A stretch of 64,000 bases of DNA, from assembly GCA_963678275.1 (NCBI GenBank), contig OY782765.1:1054001-1118000 (forward strand), given 5' to 3'. The position numbers and the translations under genes were made by a program. How positions within the stretch are numbered: the stretch's first letter is position 1; each line of letters begins with the position of its first letter. Source of the DNA: G963677445 sp963678275. GTDB lineage: Bacteria; Bacteroidota; Ignavibacteria; Ignavibacteriales; Melioribacteraceae. The notes below the pieces were generated by a model. That model had not been told where the DNA came from, searched no databases, and saw only the letters and a list, made by a program, of their open reading frames with translations. Positions 46,316 through 55,258 of the stretch are shown piece by piece.

Positions 46316-48141
46316 CCTTTGCCGATTATCTGATTATCATATTTTATCTTACCGCCATGATTGCCGTAGGGCTTTACTTTCAGAAAAAGGCTTCCTCCGG
46401 AATCAACTCCTATTTTCTGGGGAATAATAAGATGCCGTGGTGGGTTTTAGGAGCTTCAGGCATGGCTTCCAACCTGGATGTCAGCGGCACGATGATAAAT
46501 GTGGCATTTATTTATGCTCTTGGCGCATCAGGTTACTTCATTGAAATTCGCGGCGGCATTGTTCTTATCATGGCATTCCTGATGATTTTTATGGGGAAAT
46601 GGAACCGGCGGGCAAAAGTTATGACGATGGCCGAATGGATGGAACTTCGATTCGGAAGCGGCTTCGAAGGGAAACTTGCCCGTTTTATAGCAGCTCTCGC
46701 GATTCTTATGAGCACAGTTGCCATTGTCACTTATTTTTCAATTGGCGCCGGCAAGTTTATCGGTGAATTTCTCGGACTGCCATCACTATTCGGATTAAAA
46801 CCTGAGTTTTGGGCAGCGGCATTAATGATAGGATTGGCAATGATCTACACAGTTGCCAGCGGGCTTTATGGTGTCGCCTGGACAGATGTTTTCCAGGGTG
46901 TCCTGATTTTCCTGACAATTATAATCATTTGTTCAATAGCTTTCTTTAATTTCTCAATACCGGATGCTTTTTTTATCTCTGTGCCGATGAATGACGGCTC
47001 TTTTCAGCAAATTGAAACGACCCGAAATATTTGGACCAACATCATTCCCTCATGGAACCTGGGAATGCCTGATAACAGCGCTTATTCAATCTATAATCTT
47101 TTCGGCGTAGCGATAATATTTTATCTCATAAAAACCATCATCGAAGGCAGCGGGGGCACCGGGGGATATATGATTCAGCGCTTTTTTGCTTCCCGCAGTG
47201 ACAGGGATGCCGGACTTCTCTCCCTTTTCTGGACCTTTCTCCTTTCATTCCGATGGCCTTTTATCGCTGCTATCGCAATAATGGGAATATCAATCGGCTA
47301 TAACTCAGGAGAGGTTATCGCCGATCCTGAAATGGTTTTGCCTGTAGTAATCAATGAACTCGTACCCGTTGGAATTAAAGGGCTTCTTGTGGCCGGGTTA
47401 ATGGCCGCCGCAATGTCTACATTCGATTCGATAATCAACGCGGGAGCGTCCTACTGGGTTAAAGATATTTACCAGGCTTTTATCAATACAAATGCCGGAG
47501 AAAAAGAACTTATCAGACACAGTAGATATTCTTCCATTATTATTGTGCTCGCCGGACTCTTTTTTACTCTCAATGTTACCAGTATTAATGAAATATGGGG
47601 TTGGTTTAACATGGGCTTGAATGTGGGACTTATCATTCCTCTTGTTATCAGATGGTATTGGTGGCGACTTAACGGTTATGGATTTGCCCTCGGAATCTTT
47701 TCCGGTATGTTTACAGCGATTATTCTGAAATTGTTCATACCTGAAACTTCAGAATATGTTTCTTTTATTACCGTTTCGACAATCTCTTTTTCAGGAACTG
47801 TTTTGGGAACACTTTTTACAAAACCCACCGATATAAGTGTGCTGGAAAACTTTTACAAACTTACACGTCCCTTTGGTTTCTGGGGAAAAATAAGGAAATC
47901 GATTCCTTCCGAGTCACTTTCCGCGATTAAAAAGGAAAACAGAAGAGACATTTTCGCTACTTTCCTCGCTCTCCCCTGGCAGCTTCTTCTCTTTCTATGC
48001 TTTATGACAGTTATCCTTAAGCGCTGGGACTATTTTGCCATACTCGCGGTCATTTTAATTATTCTTTCGACAGGACTTTATTTACTCTGGTTCAGACATC
48101 TTTCAGATGAGGTAAAAATCGAAGAGGATTTGCCAAAATAA
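46312..48141 (+). CDS. sodium:solute symporter (SSS family)
   Basis: The 609-residue inner-membrane transporter has about 13-14 helices and the typical SSS opening ('SYFLGNNKMPWWVLGASGMASNLDVSGTM'). Its 'GLLVAGLMAAAMSTFDSIINAGAS' carries the conserved Na+-site serine region. It overlaps the lipoprotein stop by four bases (ATGA). The family moves sugars, amino acids, sialic acid and, in Tannerella (MurT), N-acetylmuramic acid. Adjacent to a YkuD-like lipoprotein, a peptidoglycan-derived substrate is a reasonable guess. Confidence 0.92.
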   Translation: MTFADYLIIIFYLTAMIAVGLYFQKKASSGINSYFLGNNKMPWWVLGASGMASNLDVSGTMINVAFIYALGASGYFIEIRGGIVLIMAFLMIFMGKWNRRAKVMTMAEWMELRFGSGFEGKLARFIAALAILMSTVAIVTYFSIGAGKFIGEFLGLPSLFGLKPEFWAAALMIGLAMIYTVASGLYGVAWTDVFQGVLIFLTIIIICSIAFFNFSIPDAFFISVPMNDGSFQQIETTRNIWTNIIPSWNLGMPDNSAYSIYNLFGVAIIFYLIKTIIEGSGGTGGYMIQRFFASRSDRDAGLLSLFWTFLLSFRWPFIAAIAIMGISIGYNSGEVIADPEMVLPVVINELVPVGIKGLLVAGLMAAAMSTFDSIINAGASYWVKDIYQAFINTNAGEKELIRHSRYSSIIIVLAGLFFTLNVTSINEIWGWFNMGLNVGLIIPLVIRWYWWRLNGYGFALGIFSGMFTAIILKLFIPETSEYVSFITVSTISFSGTVLGTLFTKPTDISVLENFYKLTRPFGFWGKIRKSIPSESLSAIKKENRRDIFATFLALPWQLLLFLCFMTVILKRWDYFAILAVILIILSTGLYLLWFRHLSDEVKIEEDLPK

Positions 48142-48281
48142 TAGTGTTGCCGAATTTTGCTGCCACTGATTTTTTTTCAGTATTCAAACCGCTGCGAAGG
48201 TAAACAAAGAGACATTTCATAAATATATTTCTACCACCCTGCCCGCCCTGCTTATCGGAATCTGTTCATTCCGCCCTATTC

Positions 48282-49391
48282 CTAAGGATACCCCTTGATC
48301 AGGGAAAACAATTCTGGTTTCTTATCGAAGCATTTCTTAAGAATGTCGTAATGAAAAAATATAGCGCCATCAGTTTTTTCTGAAAAAACATCATTAAATT
48401 CCGCTTTAAACCGATGTATATCACCCATTTTCTCAGGAAGCTTTATCGCTGGAACTATTGAATAATCCTTTTCACTTAATTCTGAAATTAGCTCCCCGGC
48501 ATAACTTTCATCCGCCCCGATCATTTCCGAATATATCATCGGTGAAAAATAATCGACAAATTTATTCATCATTTCCAGATTCTGACCCGCTATATTCATT
48601 AGAGCATTATCCCCAAAATTATCCTTCCATGGAATAACATTAACAATAATTTCTGTATTAGGTGATGCCTTCTTAATTCTTTTATTACAATCACTTAAGA
48701 ATGATGAGATAATGCCGGCTTTATAATTTACCCATAAAGATTTTTTACTTTTGAGAATTGTTTCACAGGAAAGGATTTCGGTTAAATTCATTTTACCGCT
48801 GAATTTTTCCCTGCATCTTTCGCAGAAACAATATTCCCTGATATCCTTCTCCCTGTCTTGAATTTTTATCTCTTCCCAGAACACCGGATAACGTACGAAA
48901 TCCAGAAGAATATAATCTGGTTTAAATAAACCGGCAACCTCCTCAATAATATCAAGTTTGTATTCTTTGTAATTAGAATCTGAAGGACAAATCATTTTCT
49001 GCCATCCCTGAGGCAGAGTGCTGCCCTTATCATCAACGGCGCGCAAATATTCCTTTTCATCAAAAGTATCTTTATCGTAAAAAACCTGGCATATCATTCC
49101 GGATTGTATTCCGGCAGTTTTTATTTTTTGTTGAAGTGAGAGGATACTATTGGCTGAATCATATACCAGAAATTTGCTCCCCGGGTAATAACATTTCTTC
49201 CCTTCATAAGGTGGATAAAAGATAGCATTCAACCCTGTTTCCGATATAATATGTCTTATATCGGATATGTTAAACCCTTCCCGCAAAACAGGATAAATCT
49301 TAATACCTTTGATTTTATTTGAATTATCGCCGGGAGAACAATAAAGAATTGGCATCAGACAAATTATTAATAATATTCTGTTCATGAGCAT
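48282..49391 (-). CDS. lipoprotein with GHL10-like TIM-barrel
   Basis: The N-terminus 'LLIICLMPILYCSPGDN' is a lipoprotein signal. The 369-residue protein resembles putative glycoside hydrolase (GHL/DUF187-like) barrels: 'PDYILLDFVRYPVFW' corresponds to the strand bearing an active-site acid. The CxxC pair in 'YCFCERCREKF' also occurs in this family. Residues 'VDYFSPMIYSEM' continue the barrel. It is convergent to the symporter gene. The substrate is unknown, and a distant non-enzymatic role is possible. Confidence 0.7.
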   Translation of the reverse strand: MLMNRILLIICLMPILYCSPGDNSNKIKGIKIYPVLREGFNISDIRHIISETGLNAIFYPPYEGKKCYYPGSKFLVYDSANSILSLQQKIKTAGIQSGMICQVFYDKDTFDEKEYLRAVDDKGSTLPQGWQKMICPSDSNYKEYKLDIIEEVAGLFKPDYILLDFVRYPVFWEEIKIQDREKDIREYCFCERCREKFSGKMNLTEILSCETILKSKKSLWVNYKAGIISSFLSDCNKRIKKASPNTEIIVNVIPWKDNFGDNALMNIAGQNLEMMNKFVDYFSPMIYSEMIGADESYAGELISELSEKDYSIVPAIKLPEKMGDIHRFKAEFNDVFSEKTDGAIFFHYDILKKCFDKKPELFSLIKGYP

Positions 49392-49407
49392 TCATTTAAA
49401 ATAATAA

Positions 49408-49456
49408 AGCCGACCCGATTCCGGCTTATTGTTTTAGGAATTCTGATGGGTCGGCT
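49408..49456 (-). terminator. stem-loop terminator below the T9SS propeller gene
   Basis: AGCCGACCC (49408-49416) pairs perfectly with GGGTCGGCT (49448-49456), with an inner ATTCC/GGAAT helix. On the minus strand the stem runs into TTTATTATTTT. It is 32 bases beyond the stop codon at 49488. Confidence 0.75.
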
Positions 49457-49487
49457 CTCACACAACACAAAGGAGAAAAGGGATTAT

Positions 49488-50813
49488 CTATTTGAGGAGC
49501 ATCATTTTGCCTGATAATCTGATACCATTCACCTTCATCTCGTAAATGTATGTTCCCGAAGCCATTCCGGCTCCGTCAAAAACTACAGTATGATTGCCCG
49601 CGCTGTATTCTCTTTCTGTAAGCAGAGCAACCTCTTCACCAATCATATTATAAACTTTTACCGTAACCAATCCCGACTCAGGAATAGAGAAGTTGATTTT
49701 GGTAGAGGGATTAAACGGGTTCGGATAATTTTGCTCAAGCATATAATTATCAGCGATAACAGAATTATCTTCATCAACTGATACAGGATCGTTGATCCTT
49801 ATCCATCTCTGAATATTCGGACCGAAACCATCATTATGTGTTACATAAACAGTATCGCCCGACATTGTAAAGGCCATACCGCGATGCTTGAAGGGATCTT
49901 CAGGGATAAATCCTTCAAAAGTAATTGAATCAACTACAGCTCCTGTTTCAACATCAAAACCATAAAATGTATGAGGCTGCCACGGATCGTCCGGAGGGCC
50001 GTCTGCCGGTCCGGCTGATAACCATAAATGGCCATGTTTCGGATCCCATGTCGAAGATTCAGCGGTTAAACCCTCGGCCAGTGAGTCAACTTCGGTATAA
50101 GCCGCGAAGATATTCGGCCTTGTATATGATGTAACCTGGTATTCGGTAAATGTATTATGATAGATTGTGTTCCCATCGGGATGAACTTCGCCTTCCCAGC
50201 AAAAACCGGGTGTTTCATCTACAGCGATACTTTTACTGCTCTCTTCCAGATCGGAATTATACTTGTAAATTGGATAACCCGGATGAATTGGGAAGCAATA
50301 AACGTTGCCTTCTTCATCCACGCCTACTTTTGAACCACCTTTTTCAAAACCGGTCAAAGCTTTTGCGATACCATGACCATTTGTGTAATCGATTTTGTAT
50401 ACACCGGCGTAACGCACAGCAGCAAGTATATGTCCGTCATGAGCGCGGTTCAGACCGGTCTGGTAATCAACAAACCAGTCGCCGGTGGCAAGATCAATAT
50501 GACCTCCCAGGGTATCTGTCACAGTCGATCCCCCGAGAATCAGCAAAGGTGATTTTGTGGTATCTTCTGTTCCGTCCGGATTGTAAATCAGAATACCACT
50601 GACAGCGGTTAATACACCGTTGACCATAATTGAGTCTCTCAGTGTGGTATATTTCTGAACCCAGACTTTCCCGTCGGGAGCCACAGTTATCCCCATAACG
50701 CCATAAATTGCCAGGGAGGAATCAGGAGGAAAGACACTGTCAAGTTCCCAGTTCTGACCAAATATTGATACTGAAAAAATCAGCATCACAAAAATCAGTA
50801 ATGTTTTTTTCAT
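49488..50813 (-). CDS. secreted beta-propeller protein with T9SS sorting domain
   Basis: A signal peptide (to 'SIFGQ') is followed by about 330 residues of propeller-like repeats and a type-A sorting domain from 'NYMLEQNYPNPFNPSTKINF' to 'LSGKMMLLK'. The repeats include 'GVMGITVAPDGKVWVQK', 'VGVDEEGNVYCFPIHPG' and 'HPDGNTIYHNTFTEY'. It should be exported to the surface or medium by T9SS. It is the last gene of the operon that starts with the GHL10 protein. The propeller may bind substrate or ligand for the TonB receptor. Confidence 0.85.
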   Translation of the reverse strand: MKKTLLIFVMLIFSVSIFGQNWELDSVFPPDSSLAIYGVMGITVAPDGKVWVQKYTTLRDSIMVNGVLTAVSGILIYNPDGTEDTTKSPLLILGGSTVTDTLGGHIDLATGDWFVDYQTGLNRAHDGHILAAVRYAGVYKIDYTNGHGIAKALTGFEKGGSKVGVDEEGNVYCFPIHPGYPIYKYNSDLEESSKSIAVDETPGFCWEGEVHPDGNTIYHNTFTEYQVTSYTRPNIFAAYTEVDSLAEGLTAESSTWDPKHGHLWLSAGPADGPPDDPWQPHTFYGFDVETGAVVDSITFEGFIPEDPFKHRGMAFTMSGDTVYVTHNDGFGPNIQRWIRINDPVSVDEDNSVIADNYMLEQNYPNPFNPSTKINFSIPESGLVTVKVYNMIGEEVALLTEREYSAGNHTVVFDGAGMASGTYIYEMKVNGIRLSGKMMLLK

Positions 50814-50840
50814 GTTGCATACCTCGTTAGTTTGTTTAAA

Positions 50841-52103
50841 TTACATATCGCCCCTTCCAAAACAGGGGGCAGCTTGTTTATCTTTCATATCAATTTGTAA
50901 AATTTTACTTTCATCGTCATCTGCCTGCGCCGGATCATTGATCATAAACATTGAAGCGTAAAGATACTGATCATTTCCCCAGGCAAGGCTGTAAACAGGG
51001 TAATCAAAAATACCGGGATAAAAGTACTCCCACGTTCCATTCTGGTAGAGTTTTATCACAGACTCTTCAGCTCCGTCAATAGCCAGGTATATACTGCCTT
51101 CATTATCCATTACCATCGCGACAGATGAAATACCCGCGCCAAGTTCGGCGGTCAGATCAACAAATTCTGTTGTAGCGCCTGCGACAGCGCCTGAAAGAAC
51201 CTCGGTTTTAAATATCTTCTGAACAGAATCAATAACACCGGCAGAATATAAGTACCCGTTAAAATACCTGACGCAGTTGATTCTGTCTCCAATCTCCGAT
51301 TCATTAAAAGCGCCTGATGTTGTGTTAACCCCGACTACTTTACCATTTCTTGTTCCACACCAGATGTTCTTCTCACTATCGAAATCAAAATCTTTCATAA
51401 AAGATTTATCATCCGGCAGAATATATGAAGGATCGGGATTTGTGCCTTCACCCGAAAAAGTAAAAACAACCCAGAAAAGTTCTGTTCCCGCGTGCAGGAT
51501 ATCCGAGGGTCCCCAGCGCAAAGCGTTCCAGAATGTTTCTCCACCCTTGTTACCGTAATGTGTTATTTCCTTATCCGGTGTTATAAGTTTTACTCCGTCA
51601 TTATAAACCGAAACATATAAATTTTCATATTGGTCAACAGTCATACCTCTGATCACAGTTTTATTATACTGATCAATAACTGCATATTCGGTAAAAGGAG
51701 CTTTGATTTTGTAGTAAAACGTATCACTATAAAGACTCGCGCCCTGCGACCATATTTTAATGCCAACCACTGAATCTTTGAATGTCATTTTATCATCAAC
51801 CAGTACAGGCACCTTTACCTGAAGTTCGGTGGGCGAAGCAAAAAGAATTTCTCCTTTTGTTCCGTTAAAAGATACAAAATTTGAGTCATTCGCAAGTCCC
51901 GATGAAAAATTGTCGCCATAAATAGTAATAATATCAACTCCGGCATAGGCGCTGTCGGAGGGTGAAATGGAATTAATAACCGGTTGTTCTCCGTTTCCCC
52001 CCTCAAAGGTTTCCCATAAAGTGGGCGCGGGATCTTCTGTACAGCCGGAAATAAAAATTATCAGCGCTATATATATCAAATTCACAAAAGCTTTCAATTT
52101 CAT
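50841..52103 (-). CDS. IPT/TIG-domain lipoprotein with propeller-like repeats
   Basis: The lipobox 'ALIIFISGCTEDPAP' sets the mature N-terminus. An IPT/TIG domain ('PVINSISPSDSAYAGVDIITIYGDNF') is followed by NHL/propeller-like repeats ('VDQYENLYVSVYNDGV', 'MDNEGSIYLAIDGAEE'). TIG lipoproteins commonly sit beside SusC-like receptors as surface glycan- or ligand-binding proteins. The ATG at 52103 is preferred over the TTG 12 bases upstream, because it begins the signal peptide cleanly. The protein ends in a Cys-containing 'APCFGRGDM' tail and has no sorting domain. Confidence 0.85.
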   Translation of the reverse strand: MKLKAFVNLIYIALIIFISGCTEDPAPTLWETFEGGNGEQPVINSISPSDSAYAGVDIITIYGDNFSSGLANDSNFVSFNGTKGEILFASPTELQVKVPVLVDDKMTFKDSVVGIKIWSQGASLYSDTFYYKIKAPFTEYAVIDQYNKTVIRGMTVDQYENLYVSVYNDGVKLITPDKEITHYGNKGGETFWNALRWGPSDILHAGTELFWVVFTFSGEGTNPDPSYILPDDKSFMKDFDFDSEKNIWCGTRNGKVVGVNTTSGAFNESEIGDRINCVRYFNGYLYSAGVIDSVQKIFKTEVLSGAVAGATTEFVDLTAELGAGISSVAMVMDNEGSIYLAIDGAEESVIKLYQNGTWEYFYPGIFDYPVYSLAWGNDQYLYASMFMINDPAQADDDESKILQIDMKDKQAAPCFGRGDM

Positions 52104-52125
52104 GATCTTATCCAATTTTTAACTA

Positions 52126-53130
52126 TTAATAACCAAGTGTCACTGTAAATCTGTGCAGATTGTCGAAAATACCAAAATCAGTATAGGCATAATCAAAACC
52201 GATATTTACCCCGGCTATTGTATGATTAAACCCTACCCCGGCATTCAGACCCTGTTCATCCGACGGAGTTATATACCCCGCCCTGAATGAAACGGCATTA
52301 AAGATTGTATATTGCATTCCAAGGTTAAGCTGTTCATCATAATCCCTCGGATGCGACGCATCGACCAGAATCATGAGTGAATGATCATCTTTATTAAAAT
52401 CTGTAAGATCAATCAGGTCAAATGAGAACCCGATTTTGAAAGTCAGAGGAAGCTGAAAACTTTCATCAATATATTTTATCTCCTCTGAAAAATTCCGGAT
52501 ACTCATGCCGAAAAGCAGGCTTTTCCATCCGGTATGGTATAAAATTCCGAAGTCGAAAGCCATCACATCCTTCTCAAATTTCTCATACTGGTATTCACCT
52601 GAAGAGCCGATAGAGGTAACATGCTCGCCGAATGACTGCCGGACATATTTAATATTGCCTCCCACAGCAAATTTATCGGAAAGGGCTTTCGCATATCCGA
52701 GTCCCGCGCTGAGCGCTGTTGGCGAATATGTCCCCAGGTCTGTATACCCGTCGCTTCCCGATCTTATGGTCCTGTTGAGAGTGCCGTAATCAACTGTTGT
52801 TATAGTTACTCCGAATATTCCATATTTGCCGTCAAAGAGAGAAAATGAAGCGCTTCCATATAAATATTTAATATCGGCAATCCATTCAGTCTGGCCAAGA
52901 GTAACGTCAACCATATTTGTCTGTCTGGCCATTCCTGCCGGATTAAAAAACATGGATTCCGATCTTCCTTCAATCGCTGTGGCCGCTTCACCTATTCCCG
53001 ATATCTTCGCGCTGTTGGCAACGCTCAGGAATTTCATTCCGGCCTGGGCCCTTTTGCTCTGGGCAAAACTGTTCCCGGAAACAATCAGGGCTAAAATAAC
53101 AAATAAAACTTCTATTTTTAATTTATTCAT
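52126..53130 (-). CDS. PorV/PorQ-family outer-membrane protein, second paralogue
   Basis: The 334-residue exported barrel has 'GMKFLSVANSAKISGIGEAATA' and 'SESMFFNPAGMARQT', the same hallmark as the porV-like gene but shorter. The family includes PorV, PorQ and relatives, some of which are tied to single cargo groups. Its position between a T9SS-type secreted protein and a TIG lipoprotein suggests a dedicated partner for the products of this operon. The ATG at 53130 follows AGGTG; a GTG two codons upstream is less likely. Confidence 0.87.
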   Translation of the reverse strand: MNKLKIEVLFVILALIVSGNSFAQSKRAQAGMKFLSVANSAKISGIGEAATAIEGRSESMFFNPAGMARQTNMVDVTLGQTEWIADIKYLYGSASFSLFDGKYGIFGVTITTVDYGTLNRTIRSGSDGYTDLGTYSPTALSAGLGYAKALSDKFAVGGNIKYVRQSFGEHVTSIGSSGEYQYEKFEKDVMAFDFGILYHTGWKSLLFGMSIRNFSEEIKYIDESFQLPLTFKIGFSFDLIDLTDFNKDDHSLMILVDASHPRDYDEQLNLGMQYTIFNAVSFRAGYITPSDEQGLNAGVGFNHTIAGVNIGFDYAYTDFGIFDNLHRFTVTLGY

Positions 53131-53148
53131 AATCACACCTGCTCCGAT

Positions 53149-55236
53149 TTATCGAATTACCACAAATTTGACAATTTCCCTGTCGCCGGTTCTGTCATCT
53201 GTAATAACGGCAATATAAAGACCACTGACAACAAACTGGTTCGAGGCTGTTGTGGAAAACCAGTACTCTGCCCCGCTGCCGTCATTATGCTCCAGGGTTT
53301 CGATCAGTTCACCCAGTTCTGAATAGATTTTGATCGTACAGAACCCGGGCAGATTAACGAAAGCAAGTTTGTTTTCTTCTCCGGGAAACAGCAGGTTGTT
53401 GGGATCGGCAGAAATTATATAAGGATTTGGAACAACCCTTACATCACTGGTAAGTTTTTCGGCGCCCGGTGTTTTTTTTGTCGCAGGCGCGTATGTTTGC
53501 GCGTAAAATCTTCCGCTGCGCAATTTGTGAGCTGGTATGTTCAACGCGGGAACAGCCGGTTCTTCCGCCCCGACTGAAACAATGTAATAGTAGTAGGCTG
53601 TATTCAGCGATATGGCTGTATCCTCAAAAGTTCTCGCGTCTGAAGTAAGCTCGGCGGCAAGCTCATATTTAGAATAATATTCATTGCTCGCGTACCCGAT
53701 TACAGGTTCTGTTGTAGTTCTGTAAATTTCGAACCCGGTAATTGTGCTCTCACTTCCGCTGTAAACATCCCATTCCAGCAGAACCTTTCCGCCGGATGAG
53801 GTAACATAAAAATCTTTTGGCGGAAGAGGAGCGGCAGATAAATTCCAGCCGCTGTCATAATCGGACTTAATTCTTTTGAATGTCTGGAATAAAGAATCTT
53901 TTCCGGTCATCACAGCTTCATTTTTTTCTTTCGCGCTGATAACACCATCTTTGTAATCCTTTCCTACTCTGATACATTCATCCCGACCGAGACCGCTCAC
54001 CGCTTCGGCGATGATAATCTTCACACTTTCGCCGGGTTTCAGAGTATAAGGTCCATAACCGTTCGCGAGAGAATAACCCGCGCCGTTCTGAGAACCTTTG
54101 CTCGGATCATTCTGCGGTTCGGCATAGTTTCCGCCCGGTTCGATCAATTCGGCATGACGGCGGATAGGATGGCCTTTTGTCATAAGCTCATATTCTTCAG
54201 CCATACGGGAATCATTAAAAGCGCTGTTATTATAGTTCAGCTTCGAATCAGAGGAAATATAATGTGTGGTACTCGGCTGAGAAGCATCATCCGACTGATC
54301 ATCCGGGGATACATCAGCGTGCAATGTCAATATTCCGGCAAACTGCGGGGCTCCGAGTCTTCCAACTGTATCGGCGTCATCAATTACCGAACCCCATCCC
54401 TCATCCGGATGGAATATTGGAGCTCCGATATTATCCCATTCATTAAACGCGGTATATTTACCATGCCATGCATACTGGAACCTGAGATTATCGGGATTAT
54501 CATCATCAAATCTGCCGTCACCTCTGGCGTCAATCATTGTATTCACCCCCCATCCGGCAGAATTACCAAGCAGATACCTCGGTTCACGGCAGATAGAAAG
54601 GCGATACTGCATATAAAACATGACATCTTCAAGGGTCATATCAGGACGCTCAATTTCCTCGTCATCATCAATATTGCCTGTATTGGTAAATGTATATTCT
54701 ATAACAATATAATCGTTATGATATTCTTCGGAAAACTGAAAAATCTCTCTTTTAACGGTAACGCCCATCTGGGTATTAACTTCGTTTATAAGCAGTCTGT
54801 CGAAAGGAAGTTCAGAGTCAACATCTTCTTCAGTTATTTCAACAAATTTGGCATACGATTCAACGCCATCGACATAAACGGGCGAAGGCAGAAAGCTGCT
54901 TTTCATCTCGAAACTCACCGGGAAAAATTCATCCTGCCCGGTAACCCTGGGTCCAACGTGAACAACTTTAAAATCGCGCGGAGTGCCATCCGCCTCAACG
55001 AAGTTTTTTGCTCCAATCCAAAGCCCCTTGGCACACTGCATATCCTGGTAATTGTATTCAGCCGGCCATTGCATTCCATATTGCTGAATTGCCTGGAAAC
55101 CATGTTCACGCTCGGCGCCAATTTCCGAATACCAGCTTTGAAGCCGGCCTATTGACATCCATTTATTTACGTACTGCCCGCTCATGAGCGAGGTGAGTAT
55201 TAACAGTAAAAATAATATTCGATAAATATTTTTCAT
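53149..55236 (-). CDS. large exported protein with FN3 domain and C-terminal sorting-like domain
   Basis: The 695-residue protein has a signal peptide, then about 440 residues of unrecognised beta-rich sequence. A fibronectin type III domain ('PPKDFYVTSSGGKVLLEWDV...ITGFEIYRTT') follows, and then a C-terminal sandwich ('VRVVPNPYIISADPNN...SELGELIETLEH'). The last has the 'VPNPY' form of the T9SS sorting domain rather than 'NYPNPFNP'. It follows the TonB receptor by 22 bases. Proteins of this kind are usually surface-exposed partners of the receptor. No enzyme motif was seen. Confidence 0.75.
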   Translation of the reverse strand: MKNIYRILFLLLILTSLMSGQYVNKWMSIGRLQSWYSEIGAEREHGFQAIQQYGMQWPAEYNYQDMQCAKGLWIGAKNFVEADGTPRDFKVVHVGPRVTGQDEFFPVSFEMKSSFLPSPVYVDGVESYAKFVEITEEDVDSELPFDRLLINEVNTQMGVTVKREIFQFSEEYHNDYIVIEYTFTNTGNIDDDEEIERPDMTLEDVMFYMQYRLSICREPRYLLGNSAGWGVNTMIDARGDGRFDDDNPDNLRFQYAWHGKYTAFNEWDNIGAPIFHPDEGWGSVIDDADTVGRLGAPQFAGILTLHADVSPDDQSDDASQPSTTHYISSDSKLNYNNSAFNDSRMAEEYELMTKGHPIRRHAELIEPGGNYAEPQNDPSKGSQNGAGYSLANGYGPYTLKPGESVKIIIAEAVSGLGRDECIRVGKDYKDGVISAKEKNEAVMTGKDSLFQTFKRIKSDYDSGWNLSAAPLPPKDFYVTSSGGKVLLEWDVYSGSESTITGFEIYRTTTEPVIGYASNEYYSKYELAAELTSDARTFEDTAISLNTAYYYYIVSVGAEEPAVPALNIPAHKLRSGRFYAQTYAPATKKTPGAEKLTSDVRVVPNPYIISADPNNLLFPGEENKLAFVNLPGFCTIKIYSELGELIETLEHNDGSGAEYWFSTTASNQFVVSGLYIAVITDDRTGDREIVKFVVIR

Positions 55237-55258
55237 AATTTTCTCTCTGCCCCCCCGA

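Noticed and set aside
54154..55155. Plus-strand open frame of 333 codons
   Set aside because: It is the mirror of the exported FN3 protein gene, which has a signal peptide and sits in an operon; the antisense frame has no domain or ribosome site.
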